Source of the DNA: DYJK01 sp040755055
GTDB taxonomy: Bacteria; Bacteroidota; Ignavibacteria; Ignavibacteriales; Melioribacteraceae
Length of the DNA: 64,000 nucleotides
Direction of reading: 5' to 3'
Assembly: GCA_040755055.1 (NCBI GenBank)
Contig: JBFMBS010000004.1
Span: forward strand, 62,001-126,000
The notes under the pieces are model-generated. The model did not search any database. It was not told where the DNA came from and worked only from the letters and a program-made list of their open reading frames with translations. How positions within the stretch are numbered: the stretch's first letter is position 1; every line of letters begins with the position of its first letter. The position numbers were made by a program, and so were the translations under genes. Positions 18,226-27,409 of this stretch are shown here, piece after piece.

Positions 18226-18353
18226 AATTAATTAATCAACGGGCTTAACAGCCATAACCTTCGCGGGATGAGGTTTGATTAACGATACAATTCATAAAGT
18301 CGTTACTATCCACTACCCACGGAGTTACATCTTTAACAAAAGGAGTAACTTCT

Positions 18354-20276
18354 ATGAAAACTTTTTATCTCTTCACAGTTTTTCTGTTAAATTCATTTTT
18401 GCTTTTTGCCCAGACCGATACAATTAAAACTACATTAAATGAAGTTGTTGTTTCGGCAAACAAAACTGAAACACCTTATTACTCGCTTGCTTCGTCGGTT
18501 TCAGTAATTAATTCATCCGATATTACAAAAACACAAGCTCATTCCGTGTTTGATCTTTTACGCTACATTCCGGGAATTTCGGTTATACAGCAAGGAGGTA
18601 TCGGTAAACTTTCCAATTCATTTATTCGCGGCGCAAATCCGAATCATGCTTTGGTAATTGTTGACGGAATAGAAATGAACGATGCTTCATCACCAAACAA
18701 TGCATTCGATTTTTCAACGCTTGGTACTTACGATATAGAAAAGATTGAGATTGTCCGCGGACCACAAAGTACACTTTACGGTTCCGATGCAATGGCCGGT
18801 GTTATAAGTATTTTTACAAAACAAGGTACGGAAAATCCTAATTTATCTTTTGTTGGCGAAGGCGGATCGAACGGATTTTATAAAGCCCACCTGGCAACTT
18901 CCGGTAAATATGATTTTATAAATTTCTTTGTCTCGGCAAACCGGAACGGAACAGACGGAATATCATCAAGCAATTCAAGCTATGGTAATACCGAAAAAGA
19001 CGGTTTCATCAACAACGGTATAACAGCAAAAGTTGGTTTTGATTTATCACAATCCGGAAACCTTCAATTAATGTATAAGTTCACAAAAGCAGAAAGCGAT
19101 CTTGATCAAAATGAAAAATTAGGCGACGACCCGAATTACATCTACAAAACGGAAGAACAAATTTTCAGCAGCATACTGCATTTCAATTCATTCCAGGGCA
19201 AGTGGGAGAAAATATTTAAAGGTTCTCTGATTAAAAGATTTGGGAGAACACTTGATGATTACGACGAACTCCATCCGAATACATTTTCCGATAGTTACAA
19301 CAGAGCACAGCGAATAAAATTTGAATGGCAAAACAATTTAAGAGTGATTGATAATAACTTAATTTCCATCGGATTAGAAACAGAGACCGAGCAAGCATAT
19401 ACAAGTTATTACAGCGAGAGCATGTGGGGTCCATATGAATCTGTTTTTCCCGAACAATCAATTAGAACATCGAGCATTTATCTGCAAGATCAAATCAATG
19501 TTGCAAGTTCATTGTTTGCTTCGCTCGGTATTAGGTACGATGATAATGAAAAATACGGCAGTGTGACTACTTACAGAATTGCACCGGCATATTTTATTAG
19601 CGAAACCGGTACTAAACTAAAATTCACTTATGGAACCGGTTACAAAGCTCCTTCGCTCTATTACATTTTTGATCCACTATTTGGGAATCCCGATCTTAAA
19701 CCGGAAAAAAGTAAAGGATGGGATATTGGATTTGATCAAATTTTAGAGAACGGAAAGATTAATTTTGGAGTCACTTATTTCAATTTGAAATTTGAAAACA
19801 TGTTCGGGTTCGATTCAAATTTCAGAACAATCAATATTGCCGAAGCATCATCCAAAGGCGTAGAAATAAGTGCCTCAGCCGATGTTCTCATAGAATTAGA
19901 CATTTCTGCAAATTACACTTACACAGAAACAAAAGATGAATTTAATCAAAGTTCCGATTACGGAAAAAATTTGATACGGAGACCAAAGCACCAAGCTTCA
20001 TTAACAATAAATTATAATTACGATCGGCTACTTAACCTGAATGCCCAGGTTAGATATATCGGCAAACGTGATGATAAAGATTTCAACGCCTACCCGGTTC
20101 AACGAATAACTTTAGCCGATTATACTATAGTCAACTTAAACGGTTCTTACAAATTGTCGAGCTACCTTGAACTTACTGCACGCTTAGAAAATCTTTTTGA
20201 TAAGAAATATGAAGAAGTTCTCTACTATGGAACGCTTGGAAGAACCTTTTATATCGGTGTAAATATAAACTTATAA
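18354..20276 (+). CDS. btuB: TonB-dependent cobalamin receptor (BtuB-like)
   Basis: The 640-residue protein has a signal peptide (1-20, ending LFAQ), a TonB-box-like LNEVVVSANKTE, a plug domain (about 40-150; PGISVIQQGGIGKLSNSFIRGANPNHALVIVDGIEMND, RGPQSTLYGSDAMAGVI), and a barrel with ARLENLFDKKYEEV before the terminal strand IGVNINL. Size and plug resemble BtuB rather than SusC proteins. The upstream B12 riboswitch makes cobalamin or cobinamide the probable ligand, with synthesis shut off when B12 is plentiful. A strong AGGAG site sits before the ATG. No inner-membrane Btu genes are adjacent. Confidence 0.92.
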   Translation: MKTFYLFTVFLLNSFLLFAQTDTIKTTLNEVVVSANKTETPYYSLASSVSVINSSDITKTQAHSVFDLLRYIPGISVIQQGGIGKLSNSFIRGANPNHALVIVDGIEMNDASSPNNAFDFSTLGTYDIEKIEIVRGPQSTLYGSDAMAGVISIFTKQGTENPNLSFVGEGGSNGFYKAHLATSGKYDFINFFVSANRNGTDGISSSNSSYGNTEKDGFINNGITAKVGFDLSQSGNLQLMYKFTKAESDLDQNEKLGDDPNYIYKTEEQIFSSILHFNSFQGKWEKIFKGSLIKRFGRTLDDYDELHPNTFSDSYNRAQRIKFEWQNNLRVIDNNLISIGLETETEQAYTSYYSESMWGPYESVFPEQSIRTSSIYLQDQINVASSLFASLGIRYDDNEKYGSVTTYRIAPAYFISETGTKLKFTYGTGYKAPSLYYIFDPLFGNPDLKPEKSKGWDIGFDQILENGKINFGVTYFNLKFENMFGFDSNFRTINIAEASSKGVEISASADVLIELDISANYTYTETKDEFNQSSDYGKNLIRRPKHQASLTINYNYDRLLNLNAQVRYIGKRDDKDFNAYPVQRITLADYTIVNLNGSYKLSSYLELTARLENLFDKKYEEVLYYGTLGRTFYIGVNINL

Positions 20277-20290
20277 TCTTTCCTCTGTGT

Positions 20291-20339
20291 CTCTGTGACT
20301 TTGTGGTTTTTTTTAGAGATTCACTACAGAGTCACAGAG
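20291..20339. repeat. Imperfect inverted repeat with CTCTGTG motifs between convergent genes
   Basis: CTCTGTGACT (20291-20300) pairs exactly with AGTCACAGAG (20330-20339). The inner parts (TTGTGG versus CACTACAG) pair partly, and the loop contains T8. It fills the 66-bp gap between the btuB stop and the pseudouridine synthase stop, so it may act as a two-way terminator. The repeated CTCTGTG words upstream (20284-20297) suggest a dispersed repeat. Confidence 0.55.
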
Positions 20340-20342
20340 AAT

Positions 20343-20918
20343 TCAATGTTTCAATTCTTTTACCTCGTTGAGTTTCAATTCTCTAACCTCACCAACATTC
20401 AAATCACCAAGCAGTAAATTTTTAATTCTCACTCTTACCAATCTTAATGTAGGATATCCAACCGCTGCTGTCATCTTTCTAACTTGTCTGTTCCTTCCCT
20501 CGGTTATAGTAATACTCAACCATGTAACCGGAATACTTTTCCTCTCCCTTATCGGCGGAACTCTTGGAGGGAAATTCGGGTTCTTGATTAATTTAACTTT
20601 TGCCGGTAATGTTTTTTTACCTTCAATAATTACACCATTACTCAAATTAGATAATGCTATTTCAGTAGGAATCCCTTCAACTTGTACATAATATTCTTTT
20701 TCATGATGATTCTTTGGATTTAATAGATGGTCGGTTAGCGATTTATCATCCGTCAAAATCAACAAGCCCTCACTATCCATATCTAATCTTCCTACCGGGT
20801 AAACATTATTCGGGAAATTATATAAGTCCTTTAGAGTTTGTCTCCCTTCAGTATCAGTGAATTGTGACAAATATCCATAAGGTTTGAAGATTTTAAAATA
20901 TTTATTATTGATGTGCAT
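20343..20918 (-). CDS. rRNA pseudouridine synthase (RsuA/RluE type)
   Basis: The 191-residue protein has the RsuA-family catalytic motif PVGRLDMDSEGLLILTDD (the GRLD aspartate), KEYYVQVEG, and the C-terminal EGRNRQVRKMTAAVGYPTLRLVRVRI. The N-terminal S4 RNA-binding domain is absent and the protein starts at KYFKIFKPYG, as in RluE, which modifies 23S rRNA near the peptidyl-transferase centre. The exact target uridine cannot be told from sequence. Confidence 0.9.
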   Translation of the reverse strand: MHINNKYFKIFKPYGYLSQFTDTEGRQTLKDLYNFPNNVYPVGRLDMDSEGLLILTDDKSLTDHLLNPKNHHEKEYYVQVEGIPTEIALSNLSNGVIIEGKKTLPAKVKLIKNPNFPPRVPPIRERKSIPVTWLSITITEGRNRQVRKMTAAVGYPTLRLVRVRIKNLLLGDLNVGEVRELKLNEVKELKH

Positions 20919-20945
20919 CTTTGAATAAGATTATAGAAAGGAATA

Positions 20946-22334
20946 TTAATTTTTTGTTGTCGTTAAAAAAATAACTGTCCTAGCCGGAATTTCCATTTCT
21001 GTTCCGTTTCCTAAATCTAACTCGGTTCTGGAGCTTGGTTCAGGAAAACCTTGATCATCAACTAGATATTTGTTCTCGGAGTAAATGTATTGGTTAAATG
21101 AATAGCTATTTTCATCATCAACTCTTAATAATATATTGGCCGGTTTACCACTAACATTCACAATTGCGAAAGACCAAATGGTTTTTCCGTTTGATATTTT
21201 TTTTGATCCTAGAGCTCTTACATCAATCGATCTCGACCGTATCTTATAAATTTCCGATTCCGGTTGAAATAATTTACACATCAACGACCACGTGTAAAAC
21301 CACGGACGGAATTTCATTCCATTTTTTTTATCACGCCACATTCCCCATTGAAATTCCGGGTGACTATTATCGTCGAGCATCCATGCTAACACAGCTTGAG
21401 CACCGGCATGTACAGCCTGGATGGCAAAATCCGTCATGAAGACACCGTAGTAGAAATCATCAATTTGTTTGCTGATGTTTGCGGCTTGCCCATCTCTCAT
21501 GCCGGCTTCACTGACAAAAAATAATTTCCTCTGGTGATATTGGTCCAATGACTTAGCATAATCAAGAAGTTCTTTCAACGTAATGTGAACGCCTCCCATA
21601 GCCGTCGATTCCTTCCACGCATACAAATGAACATCATAAACCTCTAATGCGTAACGAATCTCATCCATTGTATTGAAAAACCATTCCTTATTATCACTTA
21701 TACCCGGCGCTGCAATTTTAATTTTTGAGTCTAGTTCTTTATCCTTAAATACCTGGAACAACTGATCCAATCCGTTTTTCCATCTTTCAAAATTACCTAC
21801 CTCAAAATTTGGTTCATTAACCAGGTTAAAATACTTGATACAAGAAAAACCCTTTTTGTTTACCAGGTAATCAAGGTACGTCCCGATTACATCCATGTAT
21901 TTAGGATCATCTGTTTTTGAAATGCCGTCAACAGCAAGCCACTCTACCTCAACACCCCAATCGCACAATATTACTTCTATACCATTTTTTTGACAGACAT
22001 CAAGGTGCCGGTAAAGCGATCTCATATTTTCGTTATCCCAATCGTAACCAAGTGATTCGCTGAAACACCACTTGGTCTGCATCATAATTCTAACGATCGG
22101 CAGATTCATCCATTTGATACGATCTGTAATTAACTCAAAATCTTTATCGGTAACACCGTTTAAATTATATGCACGCGAATCCCATTCGGCACCGAATCCT
22201 TTGAAGTTTTCAACCGGGTGGCTTGGCGGAGTAATTACTAACTTGATTAATTCTTTTTGGTTTTGAGATGATATGGTAATTGAAAGAATTAATAAGAAGA
22301 ATACTATCCGGTTAAAAAATTTGAAATTATTCAT
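20946..22334 (-). CDS. Secreted clan GH-A glycoside hydrolase (GH30/GH39-like)
   Basis: The 462-residue protein has a signal peptide (1 to about 23). GFGAEWDSRAYN recalls the GH30 GFGG opening. The likely acid/base is E174 in FNLVNEPNFE and the nucleophile E276 in FFVSEAGMRDG, the normal spacing for a (beta/alpha)8 retaining glycosidase. A C-terminal beta-sandwich (about 370-462) ends IPARTVIFLTTTKN. Substrate is unknown. It follows transketolase by 15 bp, an odd partner, and it lacks the T9SS domain and the promoter signals of the mannan locus. Confidence 0.75.
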   Translation of the reverse strand: MNNFKFFNRIVFFLLILSITISSQNQKELIKLVITPPSHPVENFKGFGAEWDSRAYNLNGVTDKDFELITDRIKWMNLPIVRIMMQTKWCFSESLGYDWDNENMRSLYRHLDVCQKNGIEVILCDWGVEVEWLAVDGISKTDDPKYMDVIGTYLDYLVNKKGFSCIKYFNLVNEPNFEVGNFERWKNGLDQLFQVFKDKELDSKIKIAAPGISDNKEWFFNTMDEIRYALEVYDVHLYAWKESTAMGGVHITLKELLDYAKSLDQYHQRKLFFVSEAGMRDGQAANISKQIDDFYYGVFMTDFAIQAVHAGAQAVLAWMLDDNSHPEFQWGMWRDKKNGMKFRPWFYTWSLMCKLFQPESEIYKIRSRSIDVRALGSKKISNGKTIWSFAIVNVSGKPANILLRVDDENSYSFNQYIYSENKYLVDDQGFPEPSSRTELDLGNGTEMEIPARTVIFLTTTKN

Positions 22335-22349
22335 TTCTCTTTCTTTTAT

Positions 22350-24338
22350 CTATATCCAAGCACGGATTTTTTCAGCTACTGCTTCAGGTGTAAAACCAAA
22401 TTTCTCGGCAAGAGTTTTATACGGCGCAGATGCACCAAATCTTGTCATACCTATTGCTAAAAGTTTTTGTCTGAAGAGATCGCCCCAGCCACTCATTGAA
22501 GCCGCTTCAATAACAACTACCGGCACACCGGGCGGAAAGATTTCCGATTTATATTGCTCGCTTTGTCTTTCAAATATTTCGCGTGAAGGAATAGAAACGA
22601 CACGAATGTTAAAATCTTTTTCAAGTTTCTTTTTTGCTTCAATGGCAACCGGTAATTCCGAACCGCTTGCAGCAATAACAAAATCAACCTTACCTTCACC
22701 TTCTTTTGAAATCACATAGGCACCTTTAAGGAAATGTTCCGATTTGAATTCAACATTCCTTTCTATTACATCGATTTTCTGCCTTGTTAAAATCAAAGCA
22801 ACCGGATTCTTTTTGTTTCGCAATGCATATGCCCATGCCATTGCAGTTTCCATTCCGTCTGCTGGACGAATAACCGTAATATGTGGTATCGCTCTCAGTA
22901 CTGGCAGATGTTCTACCGGCTGGTGCGTCGGTCCATCTTCACCGACAAAAATTGAATCATGTGTAAAAACATAGATCACCGGTAATTCCATGATTGACGC
23001 TAACCGGATTGCCGGACGCATGTAATCCGAGAAGACAAAAAATGTAGCGCCGAATGCTTTAAACCCTCCATACAGCACTATCCCGTTCAGAATTGAACCC
23101 ATCGCGTGTTCACGAATTCCGAAATGAAAATTTCTTCCTGAAAATTTACCGGGTGCTATTGGTGCAAACCCGTTCATGTAAGTATTTGTCGATGGTGCGA
23201 GATCAGCCGATCCGCCAACAAAATTTGGAATAAGCTGTGCAATTTTTTGAATCACCTTACTTGATAATGTACGCGTTGCATTGGAATCCTTAGGAACTGC
23301 ATTTAACAATTCTTCTTCCAAATTTTCGGGCAGCCAGTTTGACAGATACTTATTCAGTAATTCTGATTTTTCGGGATTAGATTTTTTCCATGTTTCAAAT
23401 TTCTTACTCCAATCATTATAAATTTGAACCAATTCATCTTTACGAATTTCAAATACTTTCTTTACTTCACCGGGCACAAAAAATTCTTGTTCATAATCCC
23501 AACTTAAATTTTTCTTAGCAGCAGCTAATTCGTCTTTGCCAAGCGGAGAGCCGTGGACTTCGGCAGTATTAACTTTGTTGGGGCTACCATATCCAATGTG
23601 AGATTTGGTAATAATTATTGCCGGCTTTTCTTTTTCACCTTGTGCCGATCTAATTGCATTTCTAATTCCGTCGTGGTCATAAGCATCTATATTTAAAACT
23701 TGCCAGCCGTAACCTTCAAACCGTTTTCCGATATTTTCCGAAAAAGTTAAATCTGTTTTACCTTCAATGGTAATGCTGTTATCGTCATAAAAATAAATTA
23801 TGTTTCCAAGTTTCAGGTGACCGGCAATCGAAGCCGCCTCGTGGGATATTCCCTCCATCAAGTCTCCATCACTCACAATTCCGTAGATGTAATGGTTACC
23901 GATCAATTCAGTATCAAAACTAGCAGCCATCATCTTTGATGCAATTGCCATTCCAACACCGTTGCCGAATCCTTGTCCCAAAGGACCGGTTGATGTTTCT
24001 ACACCGGGAAGTAATCCGTATTCGGGGTGCCCCGGTGTGCGGCTATCCCATTGACGAAATGATTTTAGATCATTGATTGTGCAGTCATATCCGCTTAAAT
24101 GCAGTAAGGAGTAAAGAAGCATAGAACCATGCCCGGCAGATAGAACAAATCGATCGCGGTTAATCCATTTATGTTCGTTTGGATTATGAACCAAAAATTC
24201 TGTCCATAAAATCATTGCAACATCTGCCATACCCATCGGCATCCCCGGATGTCCTGAATTTGCTTTTTGAACTCCTTCGGCAGCTAAGATTCTGATTGTG
24301 TTTGCAGTTAATTTTTTCAGTTCTGTAATGGATTCCAT
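22350..24338 (-). CDS. tkt: Transketolase
   Basis: The 662-residue protein has the thiamine-diphosphate motif SDGDLMEGISHEAASIAGHLKLGNIIYFYDDN, an N-terminal GHPGMPMGMADVA and DRFVLSAGHGSMLLYSLLHL, and the transketolase signature GEDGPTHQPVEHL in the second half. It exchanges two-carbon units in the pentose phosphate pathway, supplying ribose and erythrose phosphates. Length and domains are normal. The secreted glycosidase gene follows by 15 bp. Confidence 0.96.
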   Translation of the reverse strand: MESITELKKLTANTIRILAAEGVQKANSGHPGMPMGMADVAMILWTEFLVHNPNEHKWINRDRFVLSAGHGSMLLYSLLHLSGYDCTINDLKSFRQWDSRTPGHPEYGLLPGVETSTGPLGQGFGNGVGMAIASKMMAASFDTELIGNHYIYGIVSDGDLMEGISHEAASIAGHLKLGNIIYFYDDNSITIEGKTDLTFSENIGKRFEGYGWQVLNIDAYDHDGIRNAIRSAQGEKEKPAIIITKSHIGYGSPNKVNTAEVHGSPLGKDELAAAKKNLSWDYEQEFFVPGEVKKVFEIRKDELVQIYNDWSKKFETWKKSNPEKSELLNKYLSNWLPENLEEELLNAVPKDSNATRTLSSKVIQKIAQLIPNFVGGSADLAPSTNTYMNGFAPIAPGKFSGRNFHFGIREHAMGSILNGIVLYGGFKAFGATFFVFSDYMRPAIRLASIMELPVIYVFTHDSIFVGEDGPTHQPVEHLPVLRAIPHITVIRPADGMETAMAWAYALRNKKNPVALILTRQKIDVIERNVEFKSEHFLKGAYVISKEGEGKVDFVIAASGSELPVAIEAKKKLEKDFNIRVVSIPSREIFERQSEQYKSEIFPPGVPVVVIEAASMSGWGDLFRQKLLAIGMTRFGASAPYKTLAEKFGFTPEAVAEKIRAWI

Positions 24339-24459
24339 TGTTCTTCCCGAATAGTATTTGATATAATTTATAATTAAAAGATAAGTTCAAGATTTACAAT
24401 TGCAAAATAGTTCACAGAGTTGGAATTGTAAAATTAGAAAGTTATTAAAAGAAAAGATT

Positions 24460-25914
24460 TTACTTTATCCCTAGTTCCTTACACATCCTATAAAAATTGG
24501 AAGGTGCCAAACCAAGTTTCTCGGCAGCAGATGAGTCGGAACTTGATATGCTTCTTACATACTTGAAATATTTAATTCGGAATATTTTTTCCATTTCCTT
24601 AAGCGGCAAAACTTGTCCACCGTAAAGAGATTCAAAATTTGTCTCTTCCTTTGCAATAATGTGATTACCTAAAATCATAGGATTGCTTATATCTTTGGCG
24701 GTAATTTCATCGTGACTGTTTAGAACTAACCGCTGAACAACATTTCTTAATTCTCTTACATTGCCGGGCCATTTGTAGTTAAGCAAAATCTCTTTTGCCT
24801 TGGAATCAACCGAAGGTTTAGAAAAACCGAGATCGGTACTATAAATATCCAGGAAATGATCAAACAGAAGCATAATATCTTCACCACGCTGTTTTAGAGG
24901 CACAACATCTATAGGCACAACATTTAATCTATAATATAGGTCTTCCCTAAACCGGTTATTATTAACTTCCTGGGCAAGATTTTTATTAGTGGCAGCAATT
25001 ATTCTAACATTAACTGAAATTTTATCTGTTCTGCCTATTTTTTCAATTTCACCTTCCTGGATAACACGCAGCAGTTTCACCTGGGCATTAGGTGGTAATT
25101 CGGCAACTTCATCAAGGAATATTGTTCCGTTATTTGCAATTTCAAAAAGTCCGGCTTTATGTCCGCTCGCACCGGTAAAAGAACCTTTTTCAAAACCGAA
25201 CAGTTCACTTTCGATTAATTCGTGGGGGATGCTTCCGCAGTTAATCGGTACAAAATTTTCATATTTCCTTTTACTCTTTAAGTGAATATTCCAGGCAACA
25301 AGTTCTTTGCCGGTACCGGATGCACCGTTGATCAAAATATTTGCATCGCTCTTTGCATATCTTTCAATCGCTTCTTTTAATTGGTGCATCGGTTTGGATT
25401 CACCGATGATTCTTTTTGAATCCAAAATATTTTCAATGCTTTGGTTCAGCCGCTTATCGGATTTAAGTTTTTGCTTTTCTAACTTCTTCTTTTCGTATGC
25501 ATTGAAAATACTTAAGATGAAATCAGTTGGCTGGTAAATATATTCTTCAATATTGCCGGGATATTTTGTGCAGTACCAGAATGCACCGGCGCGGAGAAGA
25601 TTATTCGCAAAATCGTAATTGGTTATGTTGATCGTCATTTTTGTAATAACAATAATTTGTATCAGCGGATCAACTTCTTTCATTTTACTAATTAATGTTT
25701 CGCCTTTTAACCCACCCGAAATCTGGTAATCCATAATAACAACATCATACTTATCGAGATTCGATTTGATAAGATCGATCGCAGCCAAACCATTCGAAAC
25801 AGTATCGATAATTTTTATTCTGGTATCGTAATAATTAATCGTGTTCTTAACACGCTGAACGTCAAAATCCTCATCTTCTACCAAAAGAATATTTATTAAA
25901 TCACTTTTACTCAT
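24460..25914 (-). CDS. NtrC-family sigma-54 activating response regulator of the mannan locus
   Basis: The 484-residue protein has three NtrC-type domains. The receiver (about 7-125) has acidic EDED and phospho-acceptor D62 in VIMDYQ. The AAA+ domain (about 165-400) has Walker A GASGTGKE (197-204), the sigma-54 contact loop GSFTGA (244-249; the usual form is GAFTGA) and Walker B TIFLDE. The C-terminal Fis-type HTH is SAAEKLGLAPSNFYRMCKELGI. It overlaps the kinase gene by 4 bp. As sigma-54 promoters and a shared palindrome stand before the mannan genes, this is their likely direct activator. Confidence 0.93.
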   Translation of the reverse strand: MSKSDLINILLVEDEDFDVQRVKNTINYYDTRIKIIDTVSNGLAAIDLIKSNLDKYDVVIMDYQISGGLKGETLISKMKEVDPLIQIIVITKMTINITNYDFANNLLRAGAFWYCTKYPGNIEEYIYQPTDFILSIFNAYEKKKLEKQKLKSDKRLNQSIENILDSKRIIGESKPMHQLKEAIERYAKSDANILINGASGTGKELVAWNIHLKSKRKYENFVPINCGSIPHELIESELFGFEKGSFTGASGHKAGLFEIANNGTIFLDEVAELPPNAQVKLLRVIQEGEIEKIGRTDKISVNVRIIAATNKNLAQEVNNNRFREDLYYRLNVVPIDVVPLKQRGEDIMLLFDHFLDIYSTDLGFSKPSVDSKAKEILLNYKWPGNVRELRNVVQRLVLNSHDEITAKDISNPMILGNHIIAKEETNFESLYGGQVLPLKEMEKIFRIKYFKYVRSISSSDSSAAEKLGLAPSNFYRMCKELGIK

Positions 25915-27404
25915 CGATTACCTTTACTTTTAATTGTTATAGTGAACCGGCATCCATCGCCATCAAGATTTTCAGCATCGAGCAGCCAGTCGCATTTTTC
26001 AACTGCCATCTGATATGCTATGTAACAACCGTAACCGGAATTAACCCCTTCCAATTTTTTTGTGGTTTCATGTTCCAAAAATATCCTTTTAATTCCTCCT
26101 TCTCCAATTTCAAGAAGTTCTTTGTTGATACCAACACCGTTATCTTCTATAAAAATATACGAGAGATGTTTCTCCTGATCGTACTTCGTGGTGATTTTGA
26201 TTTTTATCCATTTTCTGTTACCATGATCGATGCTGTTTTGAATAATCGGCTCAAGGATTTCCCAAACCACAAACTCGTTTACATGAACAAGTGGCAGTTT
26301 ATCATCCAAATTAAATTCGAACTCGAACATTTCATTCTTACTGGAAATCCTCAAGAAAATATTGCTTACAACAAACCGGATTACCTCGTTTATATTTGTT
26401 TGAAACATCGGATTGATGATTGTATTGATTTCCTGGTCGTACCATTTCATATCGTAAATTATACGCGAAATAAAGTTTGAATAGGTAATAACACGATGCT
26501 TCAAATCATCAATGCCCGGCGCATTCATTTTTCTTACATCATCTTTGATAAACCCGATAATCTTTTCGGCTTTGTGATGTGTGTGATAAATCCGCTTAGT
26601 GAAAAGAGACTCTTTCTCCAAACGAATCTGTTTTTTGATATTTTCCTCGTGCTCTTCGAAGAGTTTTTGCTGCGCCTCGTTTCTTTCTTGCACCGCTTGT
26701 GATGAAATATAGAAAATCAAGATAAGTCCCAACAAGATAAGCGTGGAATAAATCAACGCTACTTTATCAAAATTTGTGCTTACTTCTTTTGTCAAAAATG
26801 AAAAGTCCGGGGTAATCTTCATATACATAACACCAAGGTATTCCCCATCCGGTACAAAAGGTACAAGTATATTGAATGTTTTGTGATCAACTAATTTTGA
26901 GTAAATAATTTCCGATGCTTTCATTTTTTCACGCACCGAAAGAAAAAGTTTTACACCTTCGGAGTGAAAATCGACATCGCTATCATATGGTTCTAATTTA
27001 TTGATCAAGTAAGCATATAATTTTTGACCGCTGTCTATAACATACAGCCGGTGGTTGCGGATTAAAATCAAGCTAACATCTTGAACACTTTTTTGAATTA
27101 GCTGCTGCTTAAAAATTACATTGAACGAATAAGTTATCCGCCGTTCGTCAAATTCTGCCTGGGGTTTATTCATGAATAAATTTTCAAACAGTAACTCCAT
27201 ACTCGTCGATGTTACAATCGCCAGCCGGTCGGCTGAATGCTTTTGATACCACGATTGTGTTTCGACAAGAAAATCATCGAGCGAAGATTTTTGTATCAAG
27301 GCAAGGACAATCTGGAATACGATCAGTATCATTAAAAACACGGTTATGTGTTTTATCTGGAATCTGTACTTGGTAAAAGCACTCTGCGCTTTTTGTGTAA
27401 CCAT
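25911..27404 (-). CDS. Membrane sensor histidine kinase of the mannan locus
   Basis: The 497-residue protein has TM1 (about 18-37), a ~180-residue extracytoplasmic domain, TM2 (about 216-235), a coiled coil (237-268), a candidate phospho-histidine in KRIYHTHHKAEK (274-277), and an HATPase domain with N-box EPIIQNSIDHGN (N390), G1 DNGVG (421-425) and G2 NSGYGCYIAY. The DHp sequence departs from the common HExxN type. It lies 5 bp after the membrane-anchored binding protein and overlaps the response regulator. The periplasmic domain would be placed to contact the sugar-loaded binding protein. Confidence 0.9.
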   Translation of the reverse strand: MVTQKAQSAFTKYRFQIKHITVFLMILIVFQIVLALIQKSSLDDFLVETQSWYQKHSADRLAIVTSTSMELLFENLFMNKPQAEFDERRITYSFNVIFKQQLIQKSVQDVSLILIRNHRLYVIDSGQKLYAYLINKLEPYDSDVDFHSEGVKLFLSVREKMKASEIIYSKLVDHKTFNILVPFVPDGEYLGVMYMKITPDFSFLTKEVSTNFDKVALIYSTLILLGLILIFYISSQAVQERNEAQQKLFEEHEENIKKQIRLEKESLFTKRIYHTHHKAEKIIGFIKDDVRKMNAPGIDDLKHRVITYSNFISRIIYDMKWYDQEINTIINPMFQTNINEVIRFVVSNIFLRISSKNEMFEFEFNLDDKLPLVHVNEFVVWEILEPIIQNSIDHGNRKWIKIKITTKYDQEKHLSYIFIEDNGVGINKELLEIGEGGIKRIFLEHETTKKLEGVNSGYGCYIAYQMAVEKCDWLLDAENLDGDGCRFTITIKSKGNR

Positions 27405-27409
27405 AAAAA

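Noticed and set aside
24354..24382. TTTGATATAATTTATAATT upstream of transketolase as a fifth regulator site
   Set aside because: It lacks the TTATCA half-site, lies only 16 bp from the start codon and is better explained as AT-rich promoter DNA.
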